This document shows, piece by piece, positions 8,000-16,582 of a stretch of 64,000 bases of DNA. Within the stretch, counting starts at the first letter, position 1, and each line of letters begins with the position of its first letter. The translations under genes were made by a program, and so were the position numbers. The DNA is taken from NCBI GenBank assembly GCA_004298675.1, contig SCRI01000063.1:18540-82539 (forward strand). The letters run 5' to 3'. This DNA comes from a bacterium (GTDB lineage: Bacteria; Vulcanimicrobiota; Vulcanimicrobiia; Vulcanimicrobiales; SCRA01). Under the pieces are notes generated by a model. That model was not told the origin of the DNA and ran no database searches. It saw only the letters and a program-made list of their open reading frames with translations.

Positions 8000-9440
8000 A
8001 GCCCACCCCCACCGCGACGTTACGGAAGCGTGCGGGTGCGGCACACTGCGAGGTGCGCCCCGTCTGCATCGGTTCGCCTTTACCGCAATTGGGCGTCCCC
8101 CACGCTTGCCAGGACGCGGCATCGGCGACGGCGTCGCAGGAGTTCCAGAAACGCGGCGTCATGCCACCATAGGTGGGATTCTTCACCATGCGCGTGCGCT
8201 TGCCGTTCACGATCTCCCAACCGATCTGGCAGCCAAACTGAAAGTTCAAGCGGCGGTCGTCGATCGACCAGGAGCGGTTCGACTCCATGTAGATGCCGTG
8301 CTCGATGCCGTCGAAGAGCTGCTCGAAAGGCGTCTGCCCGGGCAGCAGATTGAGGTTGCACATGCGGATCATCGGGACGTGCATCCAGGACTCCGCACGC
8401 ACGCAGGCGTTGGTGGCGCGCCCGAGGCGGCGCGCGGTGTCGCGCGACATCAGGTAGCCGCGCAGGATACCCTCGCGGATGATGTCGGAGCGCACGCTCT
8501 TGGCGCCCTCGTCGTCGTAGCCACACGTGGCAAAGCCCAGCGGCAGCGTGTTGTCGACCACGATGGTGACCAGCGGCGAACCGTACTGCAGGCGATCCAG
8601 TTGATCGATTTCGAGGAACGAGGTGCCGGAGAAGTTCGCCTCCCAGCCCATGACGCGATCGAGCTCGGCGGGGTGGCCGCAGGACTCGTGGATCTGCAGC
8701 GATACCTGCGAGCCTCCTAACACCACGTCCATCGTTCCGGAGGGGCACTGCGGAGCGGAGAGCAGGGCCACCGCCTCTTCTCCGATGCGCTGCGCGTTCT
8801 CGCGCAGCGCGGCCTTGCGGATGATCTCGTAGCCGCCGCCTTGGTAGAGGCCGACGTCACCGGGCCAGGTGCGGTCCTGGGCGTCGCCGCCGTCGACGGC
8901 CAGCGCCTCGATCCCGCTGCCGCTCTGCGCGATCTCCTGCGCGATCCGGCTGCCGATGCTGGAGTAGAACTCCGACTCCTTGCGCCACAGGTCCATCCAG
9001 GCGCGCCCCACGCGGATCTGCGGCGTGACGTGGAGCAGCTGCTCCGCGCCCAGCAGCAGATCCACGCGCTCCGAGAGCGGCACACGGTGGGGATCCTCCT
9101 CCATCGGCGTGGCGTAGGTGCCGGCGTGGACGTCGGTGGGTGCCTCGCCGAAGCGCTCCCGTGCGATGGCCGCACCGGCTTTGGCGATCTCTACCGCGCG
9201 TGCCGCGGTCTCGTCGATGCCGCGGTCGGAGGTGTCCGGCGAGGCCGCGAAACCCCACGCGCCGTCATAGAAGGCGCGGATGCCGTAGCCGATGCTCTCC
9301 TGATCGGAGAGCGTGGCCACGCGCCCGTTGCGGACCTCGATATTCTCGCTGCGGTCGCGCTCGAAGCGCACGTCCGCGTACTGTGCGCCGCGTGCCGCGG
9401 CCGTGTCGAGCGCGCGTTGCGCCGCCGGCTCGTACGTCAA
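7989..9440 (-). CDS. tldD: TldD-family metalloprotease catalytic subunit
   Basis: The zinc-bearing subunit of TldD/TldE, 483 aa. The motif HESCGHPAELD supplies the HExxxH ligands. Other family blocks are VRNGRVATLSDQESIGYGIR and DDEGAKSVRSDIIREGIL. TTG 9440 is chosen because GGAGG lies 9 nt upstream; an in-frame ATG at 9485 would add 15 residues lacking family character. The gene follows a secreted phosphodiester glycosidase gene on the same strand (55-nt gap) and overlaps tldE by 11 nt. In other bacteria this pair trims modified peptides; no precursor gene is obvious here. Confidence 0.92.
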   Translation of the reverse strand: MTYEPAAQRALDTAAARGAQYADVRFERDRSENIEVRNGRVATLSDQESIGYGIRAFYDGAWGFAASPDTSDRGIDETAARAVEIAKAGAAIARERFGEAPTDVHAGTYATPMEEDPHRVPLSERVDLLLGAEQLLHVTPQIRVGRAWMDLWRKESEFYSSIGSRIAQEIAQSGSGIEALAVDGGDAQDRTWPGDVGLYQGGGYEIIRKAALRENAQRIGEEAVALLSAPQCPSGTMDVVLGGSQVSLQIHESCGHPAELDRVMGWEANFSGTSFLEIDQLDRLQYGSPLVTIVVDNTLPLGFATCGYDDEGAKSVRSDIIREGILRGYLMSRDTARRLGRATNACVRAESWMHVPMIRMCNLNLLPGQTPFEQLFDGIEHGIYMESNRSWSIDDRRLNFQFGCQIGWEIVNGKRTRMVKNPTYGGMTPRFWNSCDAVADAASWQAWGTPNCGKGEPMQTGRTSQCAAPARFRNVAVGVGYAG

Positions 9441-9449
9441 CCCTACATG

Positions 9450-9454
9450 CCTCC
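9450..9454 (-). promoter_or_regulatory. Shine-Dalgarno deciding the tldD start
   Basis: GGAGG on the minus strand sits 9 nt before TTG 9440. It overlaps the codons just after the alternative ATG at 9485, which itself has no recognisable ribosome binding site. Confidence 0.55.
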
Positions 9455-9495
9455 ATCGTGCCCGGCCGATAGGGACGGGCCGCACGCTGCCTTCG

Positions 9496-11325
9496 CTAAC
9501 GCGTTTGAGGCGGCCTGGTGACGAGCGGTGTGGGCGTGACGAGCCCAGGAAACGCCAACGCGGGGTCGCGCAGGCGCACGCTGCCCGCGCCGCTGTCTTC
9601 GCGCGCGACGAGATAGACGTCCTCGATCATCAGCGGTACGGGTGCATCTTGCGGCAGTGCGGCCTCCACGCGCCGCCAGCCGTTCCAGTCGACCGCGCGC
9701 GCCAGCGTGAGCGCGTAGTGCCGGCCGTGGGCGTCGGCGATGCGTAAGCGCAGCCATTCGCCCCCGCCATCGCCATCGACGTCGAGCGAGAACGCGATGG
9801 GGTGGCCGCCCAGCACGAGTGCGGTACGGGCGTAGGCTGCACGCTCTCTTTGCGTGAAGTCGTAACGCAGCGCCAGGCAGCCGCAACCGGCATCCACGCC
9901 GAGTGCGCCCGCGCCGGCCGGGTAGCTGACGAAGCGGAACCACGCGGGCTGCCACGGCAGCGCCACGCGATGCCTCCCCGTGCCGAGCGCCAGGCTCGCG
10001 CGCGCTCCGCCGGCCACGGCCGTGATCACGGCGTCCGCGGGCGCAGCCGGCGCGAGATAGGTGTCGCCTTCCATGCGCCCACCCCCGCTGACGCTCCAAC
10101 GCACCGCGCCTTGCACTGCGAGCGGGTGCCCCGCGGCATCGTAGGCGGCGGCCTGCAGGTGCAGGCTCTCTCCGGGCGTGGGGCTCACGGTAGGGGCGAG
10201 TATCTCCAAGCGCGCCACTTGGGCCGTCACCTCGATTGGGACCTGTGCGCTCAGGCTGCCGGAGCGTATCTCTAGCGTTGCGTTGCCGGCGGCGGACGGG
10301 GCGATCAGAGCGCGCGTGCCTTGGACTTGCCCGAGCGAGGCGGGGAGTTGGAGCGTGACGGGCCCGGGCGGAGCCGCCGGATGATCGCCGGCATCGACGG
10401 CGCCGATGCGCAGCGCGATCTCCGCGCCGGGGACGGTCCGGATGGAGCGCGGATCCACCACCAAGCGCGCGGGTGGCCCAGCCGGCGCGCTGCTGAGAAT
10501 CTCGAGCGCGTCGGCCACCGGGCGCTCGCGTCCGTCGGAGGGGTGGTTGAGGAGAGCGGTGCCGGCCTCGCCCAGCGGCCGGGCCACGATGGTCGCGCTT
10601 CCGCCGGAGTCGAGACCCATTGCCTCACGTGCCCCGAGCCCCTGGAAGAGCGCGGCGAACTCGCCACGCGTCAAGCCGATCGAGTAGCCGGGCTGATGGC
10701 CATCTGCCTCCACCAGCAGTAGTGAATCCGGCGGAGCGATCCCCACTCCGGCGACGGGGAAGCGCGCGCGGGCAGTGCCGTTCGCCGGTGCGGTGGGGTC
10801 GTCGGCGGGTTCGCCGTCGCGTAACAGCAGTGGGCCTCCGCCGACGGCTTGCACCACCGGCACGCCGTCGATGGTGACGTCCGGACCCGTGGTGGGATCG
10901 GGCTCCAGCGCCGGCGTTCCGATGACGGCCGAGCCGGTGTCCTGTATGCCGACGGCGGGGCGTCCATACCCCGGCGGATGGAGCAGCGCGCCGTCCTGCT
11001 CCAATACGTTCGTGGGTTGGTTGCTGCGATCGATGTCGAAGAAGTCGCCGTTGATGGCTGCCACTGCGCCCGTTCGCAGCGCCATCGCGCGGACCGTCTC
11101 CGCGTGCCCCTGGTCGAGTTGCTGCGCGCGTGCCGTGCGCACGCTGACCTCCGGATTGGAGAGATCGGCGACGATGACGTGTATCACCAGTGGGCCGTCG
11201 GCCGTGCGCAGGTCGTACTCGGCTCGCTCCACGCCGGGCGCAACTTCGTCTTCCACGCGTTGCTGTGCGATCACCGCGGGGAAGGGAGGCGGCGCAGTCA
11301 ACCGGGCCGGCAGTGCGGCAATCAC
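9496..11325 (-). CDS. Phosphodiester glycosidase (NAGPA-like) domain protein, exported
   Basis: A 609-aa protein. The NAGPA-type domain (as in N-acetylglucosamine-1-phosphodiester alpha-N-acetylglucosaminidase) spans about residues 40-290, with the hallmark strands GAVAAINGDFFDID and GLDSGGSATIVA. A C-terminal stretch of about 300 residues is predicted beta-sandwich (Ig-like and jelly-roll-like), rich in A, G and P. GTG 11325 overlaps the stop of the upstream beta-propeller gene (GTGA), and the first 20 residues are a short hydrophobic leader, so export is likely. Bacterial members act on phosphodiester-linked sugars of envelope polymers; the substrate here is not predictable. The open frame extends upstream to 11469, but this overlaps the neighbour. 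Confidence 0.85.
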   Translation of the reverse strand: MIAALPARLTAPPPFPAVIAQQRVEDEVAPGVERAEYDLRTADGPLVIHVIVADLSNPEVSVRTARAQQLDQGHAETVRAMALRTGAVAAINGDFFDIDRSNQPTNVLEQDGALLHPPGYGRPAVGIQDTGSAVIGTPALEPDPTTGPDVTIDGVPVVQAVGGGPLLLRDGEPADDPTAPANGTARARFPVAGVGIAPPDSLLLVEADGHQPGYSIGLTRGEFAALFQGLGAREAMGLDSGGSATIVARPLGEAGTALLNHPSDGRERPVADALEILSSAPAGPPARLVVDPRSIRTVPGAEIALRIGAVDAGDHPAAPPGPVTLQLPASLGQVQGTRALIAPSAAGNATLEIRSGSLSAQVPIEVTAQVARLEILAPTVSPTPGESLHLQAAAYDAAGHPLAVQGAVRWSVSGGGRMEGDTYLAPAAPADAVITAVAGGARASLALGTGRHRVALPWQPAWFRFVSYPAGAGALGVDAGCGCLALRYDFTQRERAAYARTALVLGGHPIAFSLDVDGDGGGEWLRLRIADAHGRHYALTLARAVDWNGWRRVEAALPQDAPVPLMIEDVYLVAREDSGAGSVRLRDPALAFPGLVTPTPLVTRPPQTR

Positions 11326-12536
11326 GGCAACACCACGCGCAAGGGATAGGCCGTCGTGGTCATGCGTGCCGTCTCGCGCAGCGTGCGTAGATCGTAGACG
11401 GCGACGCGGTTCTCGCGCGGGCAGGGTACGAAGAGGCGCTGGTTGGCGAAATCGATGCTGGGCAGCCACGGTAGCTCACAGGGATGTAACGCCGGGTGTA
11501 CCGTGTGCAGTTCCTCGTCGAGCACCAGCACGGTACCGAGCTCCTCCGTCACGAAGACGCGGCGGCGCGCGGGGTCGACGGCAACGCCGAGCGCGAGGCC
11601 GGCAGCGTGCCGCACGGCGCGCGTGTGCCAACGGTGGATATCGACGGCAACCACGCCGCCCGCCGGCGACGGCCGCATCGCCGTGATGGCGTTGAGCGCC
11701 ACGAAAGCCAAGCCGCGCGCGGCGTCGACGGCGACGCCGAACGGGCGCGGGCCGACGTGCAGGGTGCGCGTGACGCGCGCGGTGCGTGCGTCGACTTCCA
11801 TCAGCGTTCCCGCGTTCGTCGCGGTCACCAGGATCGAGCCGGCGGTGTCACCGCTGAGCGCGAGACCCTCCGGCGTCTCGCCCACGCTCAGCCGGTGCGG
11901 TGCGGCGCTGGGATCGTCGCCGTAGAGCGTCAGCGCCCCGTCGCCGGAGGGCGGCAGGTCGCGGCTGGCTTGCGCCACGACGTGCGCCGCAGGATCGGCC
12001 AGCAACGCCGCCGTGTCGGGTGCATGGCGGAGCGCGGTGAGGCCGGCGGCGGGGTCGTAGCGCGTTGCGCTGGTGCCCGCCGCCGCCGCCCAGAGCAGCT
12101 TGCCGCGGTCGTAGATCGCATCCGCGGGCGAATCCGCCGTGACGAACGTACCCAGCGGCGTGAGCGACTTGCGGGTGTACAGCGTGATGCCGCAGTCGGC
12201 GTCCACGGTGGCGAGCGTGCCGTTCAATGCGGGCGCGGGCAGCAGCGTCACGCTGCGCGCGCTCGCGCTGCCGCCGCGCGTGGCGACGATCAGCGTCTCG
12301 CCCGCCGCCGGCAGTTGCGCGGGCACGGAGAGATCCGCACCGGCTATGCGCCCGGGCCCCAACAACGCTACCGTGGCGCCGCGCGGCAATTGCAGCGGCA
12401 TGCGGCTGCCGGCGAAGACGCGTTGCGCGCAGGGGTGCGCGCTCGGGCCCGGCGGCGGCGCCGGCGTGGCTGGGAGGCTCCCCGCGCCGAGCGCGACGTA
12501 GAGCGCGGTGAGTAGCGTGATCCCGATCTGCATCAC
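11322..12536 (-). CDS. Exported YncE-like beta-propeller protein
   Basis: A 404-aa protein with an N-terminal signal sequence (MMQIGITLLTALYVALGAG). After a proline-rich linker come repeated blade-like units, best seen in VGETPEGLALSGDTAGSILV, VGPRPFGVAVDAARGLAFVA and LALGVAVDPARRRVFVTEEL, typical of seven-bladed YncE/NHL-type propellers. Cysteines near the start of the mature part and in PCELPW / VPCPREN may form disulfides. It is the first gene of a four-gene minus-strand run (propeller, phosphodiester glycosidase, tldD, tldE). Ligand unknown. Confidence 0.78.
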   Translation of the reverse strand: MMQIGITLLTALYVALGAGSLPATPAPPPGPSAHPCAQRVFAGSRMPLQLPRGATVALLGPGRIAGADLSVPAQLPAAGETLIVATRGGSASARSVTLLPAPALNGTLATVDADCGITLYTRKSLTPLGTFVTADSPADAIYDRGKLLWAAAAGTSATRYDPAAGLTALRHAPDTAALLADPAAHVVAQASRDLPPSGDGALTLYGDDPSAAPHRLSVGETPEGLALSGDTAGSILVTATNAGTLMEVDARTARVTRTLHVGPRPFGVAVDAARGLAFVALNAITAMRPSPAGGVVAVDIHRWHTRAVRHAAGLALGVAVDPARRRVFVTEELGTVLVLDEELHTVHPALHPCELPWLPSIDFANQRLFVPCPRENRVAVYDLRTLRETARMTTTAYPLRVVLP

Positions 12537-12599
12537 TCGCGAAGTATGATCGCGCCGGGGCAGGCCGATACCTGTCGCGCTGCCAATGTTTCGAGCGCG

Positions 12600-13133
12600 A
12601 TGAAGCGCTTCACGATCGTTGCCTTAGCATTGCTGTGTGCCTTCACGGAGCTGCCCGCGCAAGCGAAGCAGCCGGCCCAGCAGGCCGACCCGCCGCGCCT
12701 GGCACCAGCCGACGAATACTTCGGACGCCTGAAGATGTCGCCCATCGGTATCGGCAACCAGATTCACGATCTCGGCTTATTGCTGAAATACAATCCAGCC
12801 GGCTACGCCGGCCAGTTGGGGCGCGCGCGCATGACCGAGGACGCGCTGATGGATTGGCGCGCGCGCTACCCCAGCGATACGTGGCTGGCCAAAGATGCGT
12901 ACTTGATGGCGCGCGTCGACGCGATGTTCTACGACCACGAGTCGCACTCACGCGCGTGGAGTCTTATGACGTGGGTGGCACAGCGTTTCCCGCATACGCC
13001 GTTCGGCGCCAACGCCAAGGGTGAGGTACGTCATGGGCACATCGTGCCGCTGTACGCAATGCCTGCCACCCCGCCGACGCCGACGCCCACGCCCACGCAG
13101 ACTCCCACTCCCGCCGCCTCTCCAGCTCCATAG
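12600..13133 (+). CDS. Secreted protein of unknown function with Pro/Thr-rich tail
   Basis: A 177-aa protein. The start is set at ATG 12600 because a good signal peptide begins there (MKRFTIVALALLCAFTELPAQA); the open frame extends back to 12546. The core (about residues 35-150) is alpha-helical, rich in W, Y and D, with the block SPIGIGNQIHDLGLLLKYNP. The last 25 residues are a simple P-T repeat. I recognise no domain. It is divergent from the beta-propeller gene (63-nt gap) and converges on the CuAO-barrel gene. Confidence 0.72.
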   Translation: MKRFTIVALALLCAFTELPAQAKQPAQQADPPRLAPADEYFGRLKMSPIGIGNQIHDLGLLLKYNPAGYAGQLGRARMTEDALMDWRARYPSDTWLAKDAYLMARVDAMFYDHESHSRAWSLMTWVAQRFPHTPFGANAKGEVRHGHIVPLYAMPATPPTPTPTPTQTPTPAASPAP

Positions 13134-13164
13134 ACACCGCAGACACGAGCGGCCAACAAAAACG

Positions 13165-13194
13165 AGAGCCCGGGAGCAAGCGCTCCCGGGCTCT
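13165..13194. terminator. Bidirectional intrinsic terminator
   Basis: A perfect 13-bp inverted repeat (AGAGCCCGGGAGC / GCTCCCGGGCTCT, loop AAGC) stands between two convergent genes. On the minus strand it is followed by CGTTTTT, a good U-tract for the CuAO-barrel gene; on the plus strand only TTTA follows. Confidence 0.9.
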
Positions 13195-13215
13195 TTAGTC
13201 GTGGGTTGATGCGAG

Positions 13216-14619
13216 TTAGAACCGCACGCCCAGACCGACGTATGCACCGTTGTGCGAGAAGTCGCCCGGAGCGTTCGTCTTGTTGGTTCCGCGGTCACCC
13301 AGGAACCCGAAGTCCAGGAAGACCGGGCTGCTGCCGAAGTTGTAGGTGCCGCCGATCTGGTAGGTGACCACGTGGTACCCCAGTGTCAGCGAGCTCCCCG
13401 CGTTCGGGTCGGGGCATGCCGGCGTTCCGGGGGTTGCACCCGCCGGGCAGCCCGGCACGGTGAAGTTCCCCTTCACGTCGGGGTAGTAGTAGACGCTGCC
13501 GTAGACCGAGAACGGCATGTTCAGATCGGGCAGTTTCTCGGCGCCGAAGCCGAAGCCGTTCTGACGCGGGTAACCGTAGTTGGTCGTCCGGTTCATCCAG
13601 CCCACGGCCACGTAGATGCGCGGGTCGGCAACCTTCAGGCCGAGACGGCCCTCAACGTCGTAGTCGCGTGCCGTGAACGCCGGTACGAACGTCTGTCCGT
13701 AGCCGCCGATCACCGTGACGCAGCCTTGTTCGCCGGGACTCGGGCACAGCACCGGCGTGGCGCTGTTCTGGTGGTGGTCGTAGGCATACTGCCGGAAGTC
13801 ACCGGCCACCATCCAGGGGAGCCCAAAGGCCGGGAACTCGGCGGCGCCGCGGACGGCGTACGAGCCCTTACTGTCGCTGTTGCCTGGAGCGAACTCGTTG
13901 TAGGTCTTGCCGCCGAAGATGTAATCGGCTGCGACGTAGTGCTCGAACGGGTTGACTGCGGCGGGAGCCGGAGTCGGCGTTGGAGCCAGCGTTGGAGCCG
14001 GAGTCGGCGGCGGCAGCGGCGCCGGAGCTTCCGTCGGTGCCGCAGTTGGTACCGGCGTCGGCACGACTGGAATGTAGCGCACCACCACGAGGTGGCGGCT
14101 CTGCTCCCACTGCACGTAGGCGCCCATGCCCTCGGAGATCACGCGGACCGGAACGAGGATGTCGCCGTGATACTGAATGGGGGCAACGTCTAGCGGGCGC
14201 TGCTCACCGTTGATGACGACGACGGGCTTGCCCACCGTGACCTTGACCTCTGAGCCGGGTTTACTGACCGTCACCGTTTTGCTGCCGGCGTCATAGGAGA
14301 CGGTGGCGCCCATTTGCTCGAACATCGAGCGTAGGGGCACCAAGATCGTATGTCCCCGCACGAGTGCTGAGAGCACGCGGCCACTCTTCAAGACGTCCGG
14401 TCTAGTGTAGACGTGATGGTCATTGTACAAGATTGGAATCGCGCCCGTAGGTGGGCTGCCGAATTCCATAGGCGGCGCGGCCATGGTGCCCTGCGCGACC
14501 ACCGAGTGCTCCTGCGTTCCCTGCGTTGGCGCGCTTTGCACGGGTGCTGCCGAGGCCGCCGCCGATCCCAGCCCGCCCGCGAGGAGCGCGGCGAGGATCG
14601 CAGTGCTTAGATGTTTCAC
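13216..14619 (-). CDS. Copper-amine-oxidase-N domain protein with C-terminal outer-membrane beta-barrel
   Basis: A 467-aa exported protein. A signal peptide (about 25 residues) is followed by a copper-amine-oxidase N-terminal-like domain at about residues 60-190, with the repeated pattern ILVPLRSMFEQMGATVSYD and ILVPVRVISEGMGAYVQWE. A P/T/A-rich linker follows (about 195-225), then roughly 240 residues of amphipathic strands (Y, G, F, W rich) ending in VGLGVRF. The terminal aromatic residue is typical of outer-membrane barrels recognised by BamA. The layout resembles SLH-porins that tether the outer membrane to the wall. Start GTG 14619 has AGGGAGG 7 nt upstream. A structured leader precedes it. 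Confidence 0.83.
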   Translation of the reverse strand: MKHLSTAILAALLAGGLGSAAASAAPVQSAPTQGTQEHSVVAQGTMAAPPMEFGSPPTGAIPILYNDHHVYTRPDVLKSGRVLSALVRGHTILVPLRSMFEQMGATVSYDAGSKTVTVSKPGSEVKVTVGKPVVVINGEQRPLDVAPIQYHGDILVPVRVISEGMGAYVQWEQSRHLVVVRYIPVVPTPVPTAAPTEAPAPLPPPTPAPTLAPTPTPAPAAVNPFEHYVAADYIFGGKTYNEFAPGNSDSKGSYAVRGAAEFPAFGLPWMVAGDFRQYAYDHHQNSATPVLCPSPGEQGCVTVIGGYGQTFVPAFTARDYDVEGRLGLKVADPRIYVAVGWMNRTTNYGYPRQNGFGFGAEKLPDLNMPFSVYGSVYYYPDVKGNFTVPGCPAGATPGTPACPDPNAGSSLTLGYHVVTYQIGGTYNFGSSPVFLDFGFLGDRGTNKTNAPGDFSHNGAYVGLGVRF

Positions 14620-14802
14620 GAAGTAACCTCCCTAATGGAAATCCAACGGATAGGCTGGTCCACGATTGGGACCTAGCCGCCGCTCGCTCGCCCATCGACC
14701 TCCAGCGGACGAGTAGCGGCCCTACCTTGCACTCCTTCGTTCTTCCCCGTGACAGTGCCGAACTAATCACGGGCGAGCGAGTGGGTGCCGTCTTCGTGGA
14801 GA
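14620..14802 (-). promoter_or_regulatory. Structured 5' leader of the CuAO-barrel gene (candidate cis-regulatory RNA)
   Basis: The 183-nt gap between two minus-strand genes holds three inverted repeats. Arms 14683-14693 and 14771-14781 form an 11-bp helix enclosing 77 nt. CCCGTGA at 14746-14752 can pair with TCACGGG at 14767-14773, and its last three bases are shared with the first helix. A 9-bp hairpin with one bulged A lies at 14653-14678, directly before the Shine-Dalgarno. The arrangement suggests alternative folds of a leader RNA. I do not match it to a known riboswitch class. Confidence 0.45.
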
Positions 14803-16572
14803 TTACGTAGCGGGGCTGGGAAAAGTTCCGTTCTCGTGCACGTGGTAGGCGGCTAGCAGCGCATCTTCGTCCTCTGGAGCATCGAGCGCGACTTCCATGG
14901 CGACGATCGTGCCCCACGCTCCCGTCGCCAGGTCGATGTGATCGAGAAACTCCAGCAGAAACGTGAATCCGTAGCCGAGCGAGGGCTTCGAGGAAAAGCC
15001 GCGCATGAGCGTGGCTTTAGGTAGCTGCGTGAACGGAATGCCGGGGCCGGAGTCCCGCGCGCAGACGACGAGGCGCACTCCGTCGCTGCGCAGATCGACG
15101 GCACCGTGGCCGGCATGCTTGAGTACGTTGGTGGCCGTCTCGCTGACGCATAGCACGAGATCATGCACACGCGCCGGCCCCAGGCCACAGCCAAGCGCGG
15201 TGCGTTCGGTCGCCACGCGGGCCGCGCGTACGTCTCGCGGTGTGCGCACGGTCACGTCGGCGAGGATCTGTAGGGCCGCGAGCCGGCGCTCGAGCTCTTC
15301 ACGCTCTGTGAGCTCGAGCTTGCCCCCGGTGGCTGCGGCGATGACTTCGCGGTAAATCTCCCGGCTGCGCGAACGCAGCCGTTCCTCTGCGGCCAAGCGC
15401 ATGCCGAGAACGTCCGCAAGCCGCGCGGCCGTCTCGCGCAAGTGGATGCGCGCGTTGTGACCGGGCAGAAACGGTGTTGCGCGTGTGGCGAGCAGAACCG
15501 CGAGCACGCCCCCATCCGCCTCCAGCGGCGTGAGCGAGAGCGCTCGCCAGCGTTCGGTGCCCGCCGCCAACGCCGCCTGAGCCGTGTTGCGAAAGTCCTC
15601 GATCTCCACGGCCGCGCCTGCTAGTGCCTGCTCGAAGGCTCCGCCACCTTCGCCTGAGAGCGGGATGCGCGTGGGCGCTCCGGCCGTACCGGCCAAGAGC
15701 ACCAGGGTTCGTTCGCCCGGTACGGGGGCGTAGAGCGCGAGCAGGTCGAGTCCGAGCGACGCGCGCAGGTCACCGAAGAGATCGCGCGTGCTGCGCGCGA
15801 GGTCGCCCTGCGGTTCGGCGATGCTGAGTGCCGCCAGCTGCGCACGAACGCTCACGAGCTTGGCCGCCAGCACCTCCGTGCGGCGCTCCAGCCAGATCAG
15901 TGTGGCGAGGATGGCGCAGAGCGCGATGGTGGCCATGATCCCGAGTTGGGCGTGTACGTAGACGATGGCGTAGCCGCCGCCTAAACCGCCCAATAGATCC
16001 CAATGCACGCCGGTTTCGCGCATCCAGCGCAGCAGCGCGGAAACCGGCTCGTGGTTCTCGCGCACGGCGGCGGTAAAGGAGGCGATCACGCCGTCACACA
16101 GCACGAAGACGGTGCCGAGCACGGCAAACCGCAACGGTTCGTCAACCGGTGCCCAAGGCCGCACCAGCGTGCCGAAGGCAGCGACGGCGGCCACCAGCCC
16201 CGCGATCGACATCTTGGCCGCGTTGAAGGCAGCGCGGTCGGTGCGGCTGCCGCGCGTGTAGATCTCGAGGCCATAGCCGATGAAGACGACGGTGCTGAGC
16301 GCCAGTGGCCCCGCGCATGCGAGCAGCGCGCACAGCGCGGGCATCGTGAGGTCGAAGCGCGCGTCCGCCGTCGGCAGGCGCCGCCCCCAGATGGTGGTCC
16401 CCGGCGGGAACGCCAGTGCGCGCGAGAAGAGGAAGAAAGCGGTCAGCGTCAGGACCAGTACGGCGTCGTCGATGCGGCCGAACCACGCGAATTCGCCCAG
16501 CCACGTCGCCGTTCCGATCAGGGCGACGGCCGCGATGGTGGGTTGAAAAAGATGATACGGCTCGCGCGCCAC
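14803..16572 (-). CDS. Integral-membrane sensor with GAF-like region and RsbW-type ATPase domain
   Basis: A 589-aa protein. Residues 1 to about 240 contain six or seven hydrophobic segments. A GAF-like region follows (about 270-400), then a helical linker and a HATPase_c domain: N-box SETATNVLKHAGHG, G1 box ARDSGPGIP, then LGYGFTFLLEFLD. No phosphoacceptor-histidine (DHp) helix is visible, so it is more like RsbW/RsbT anti-sigma or serine kinases than a two-component histidine kinase. Start GTG 16572 is 10 nt after the stop of the thioesterase gene, suggesting co-transcription. Partner protein unknown. Confidence 0.8.
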   Translation of the reverse strand: MAREPYHLFQPTIAAVALIGTATWLGEFAWFGRIDDAVLVLTLTAFFLFSRALAFPPGTTIWGRRLPTADARFDLTMPALCALLACAGPLALSTVVFIGYGLEIYTRGSRTDRAAFNAAKMSIAGLVAAVAAFGTLVRPWAPVDEPLRFAVLGTVFVLCDGVIASFTAAVRENHEPVSALLRWMRETGVHWDLLGGLGGGYAIVYVHAQLGIMATIALCAILATLIWLERRTEVLAAKLVSVRAQLAALSIAEPQGDLARSTRDLFGDLRASLGLDLLALYAPVPGERTLVLLAGTAGAPTRIPLSGEGGGAFEQALAGAAVEIEDFRNTAQAALAAGTERWRALSLTPLEADGGVLAVLLATRATPFLPGHNARIHLRETAARLADVLGMRLAAEERLRSRSREIYREVIAAATGGKLELTEREELERRLAALQILADVTVRTPRDVRAARVATERTALGCGLGPARVHDLVLCVSETATNVLKHAGHGAVDLRSDGVRLVVCARDSGPGIPFTQLPKATLMRGFSSKPSLGYGFTFLLEFLDHIDLATGAWGTIVAMEVALDAPEDEDALLAAYHVHENGTFPSPAT

Positions 16573-16582
16573 GGCAGCCGGG

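Noticed and set aside
13970-14065. Tandem DNA repeat of GGAGCCGGAGTCGGCG-like units
   Set aside because: It is the low-complexity coding for a P/T/A linker in the CuAO-barrel protein, not an independent repeat element.
14720-14775. Possible cobalamin riboswitch (GGCACTGTCACGGGG on the minus strand)
   Set aside because: It recalls the B12-box GCCACTG but the upstream GGGAA/GTGA core and the following conserved helices are missing, and the downstream gene is not a B12 gene.
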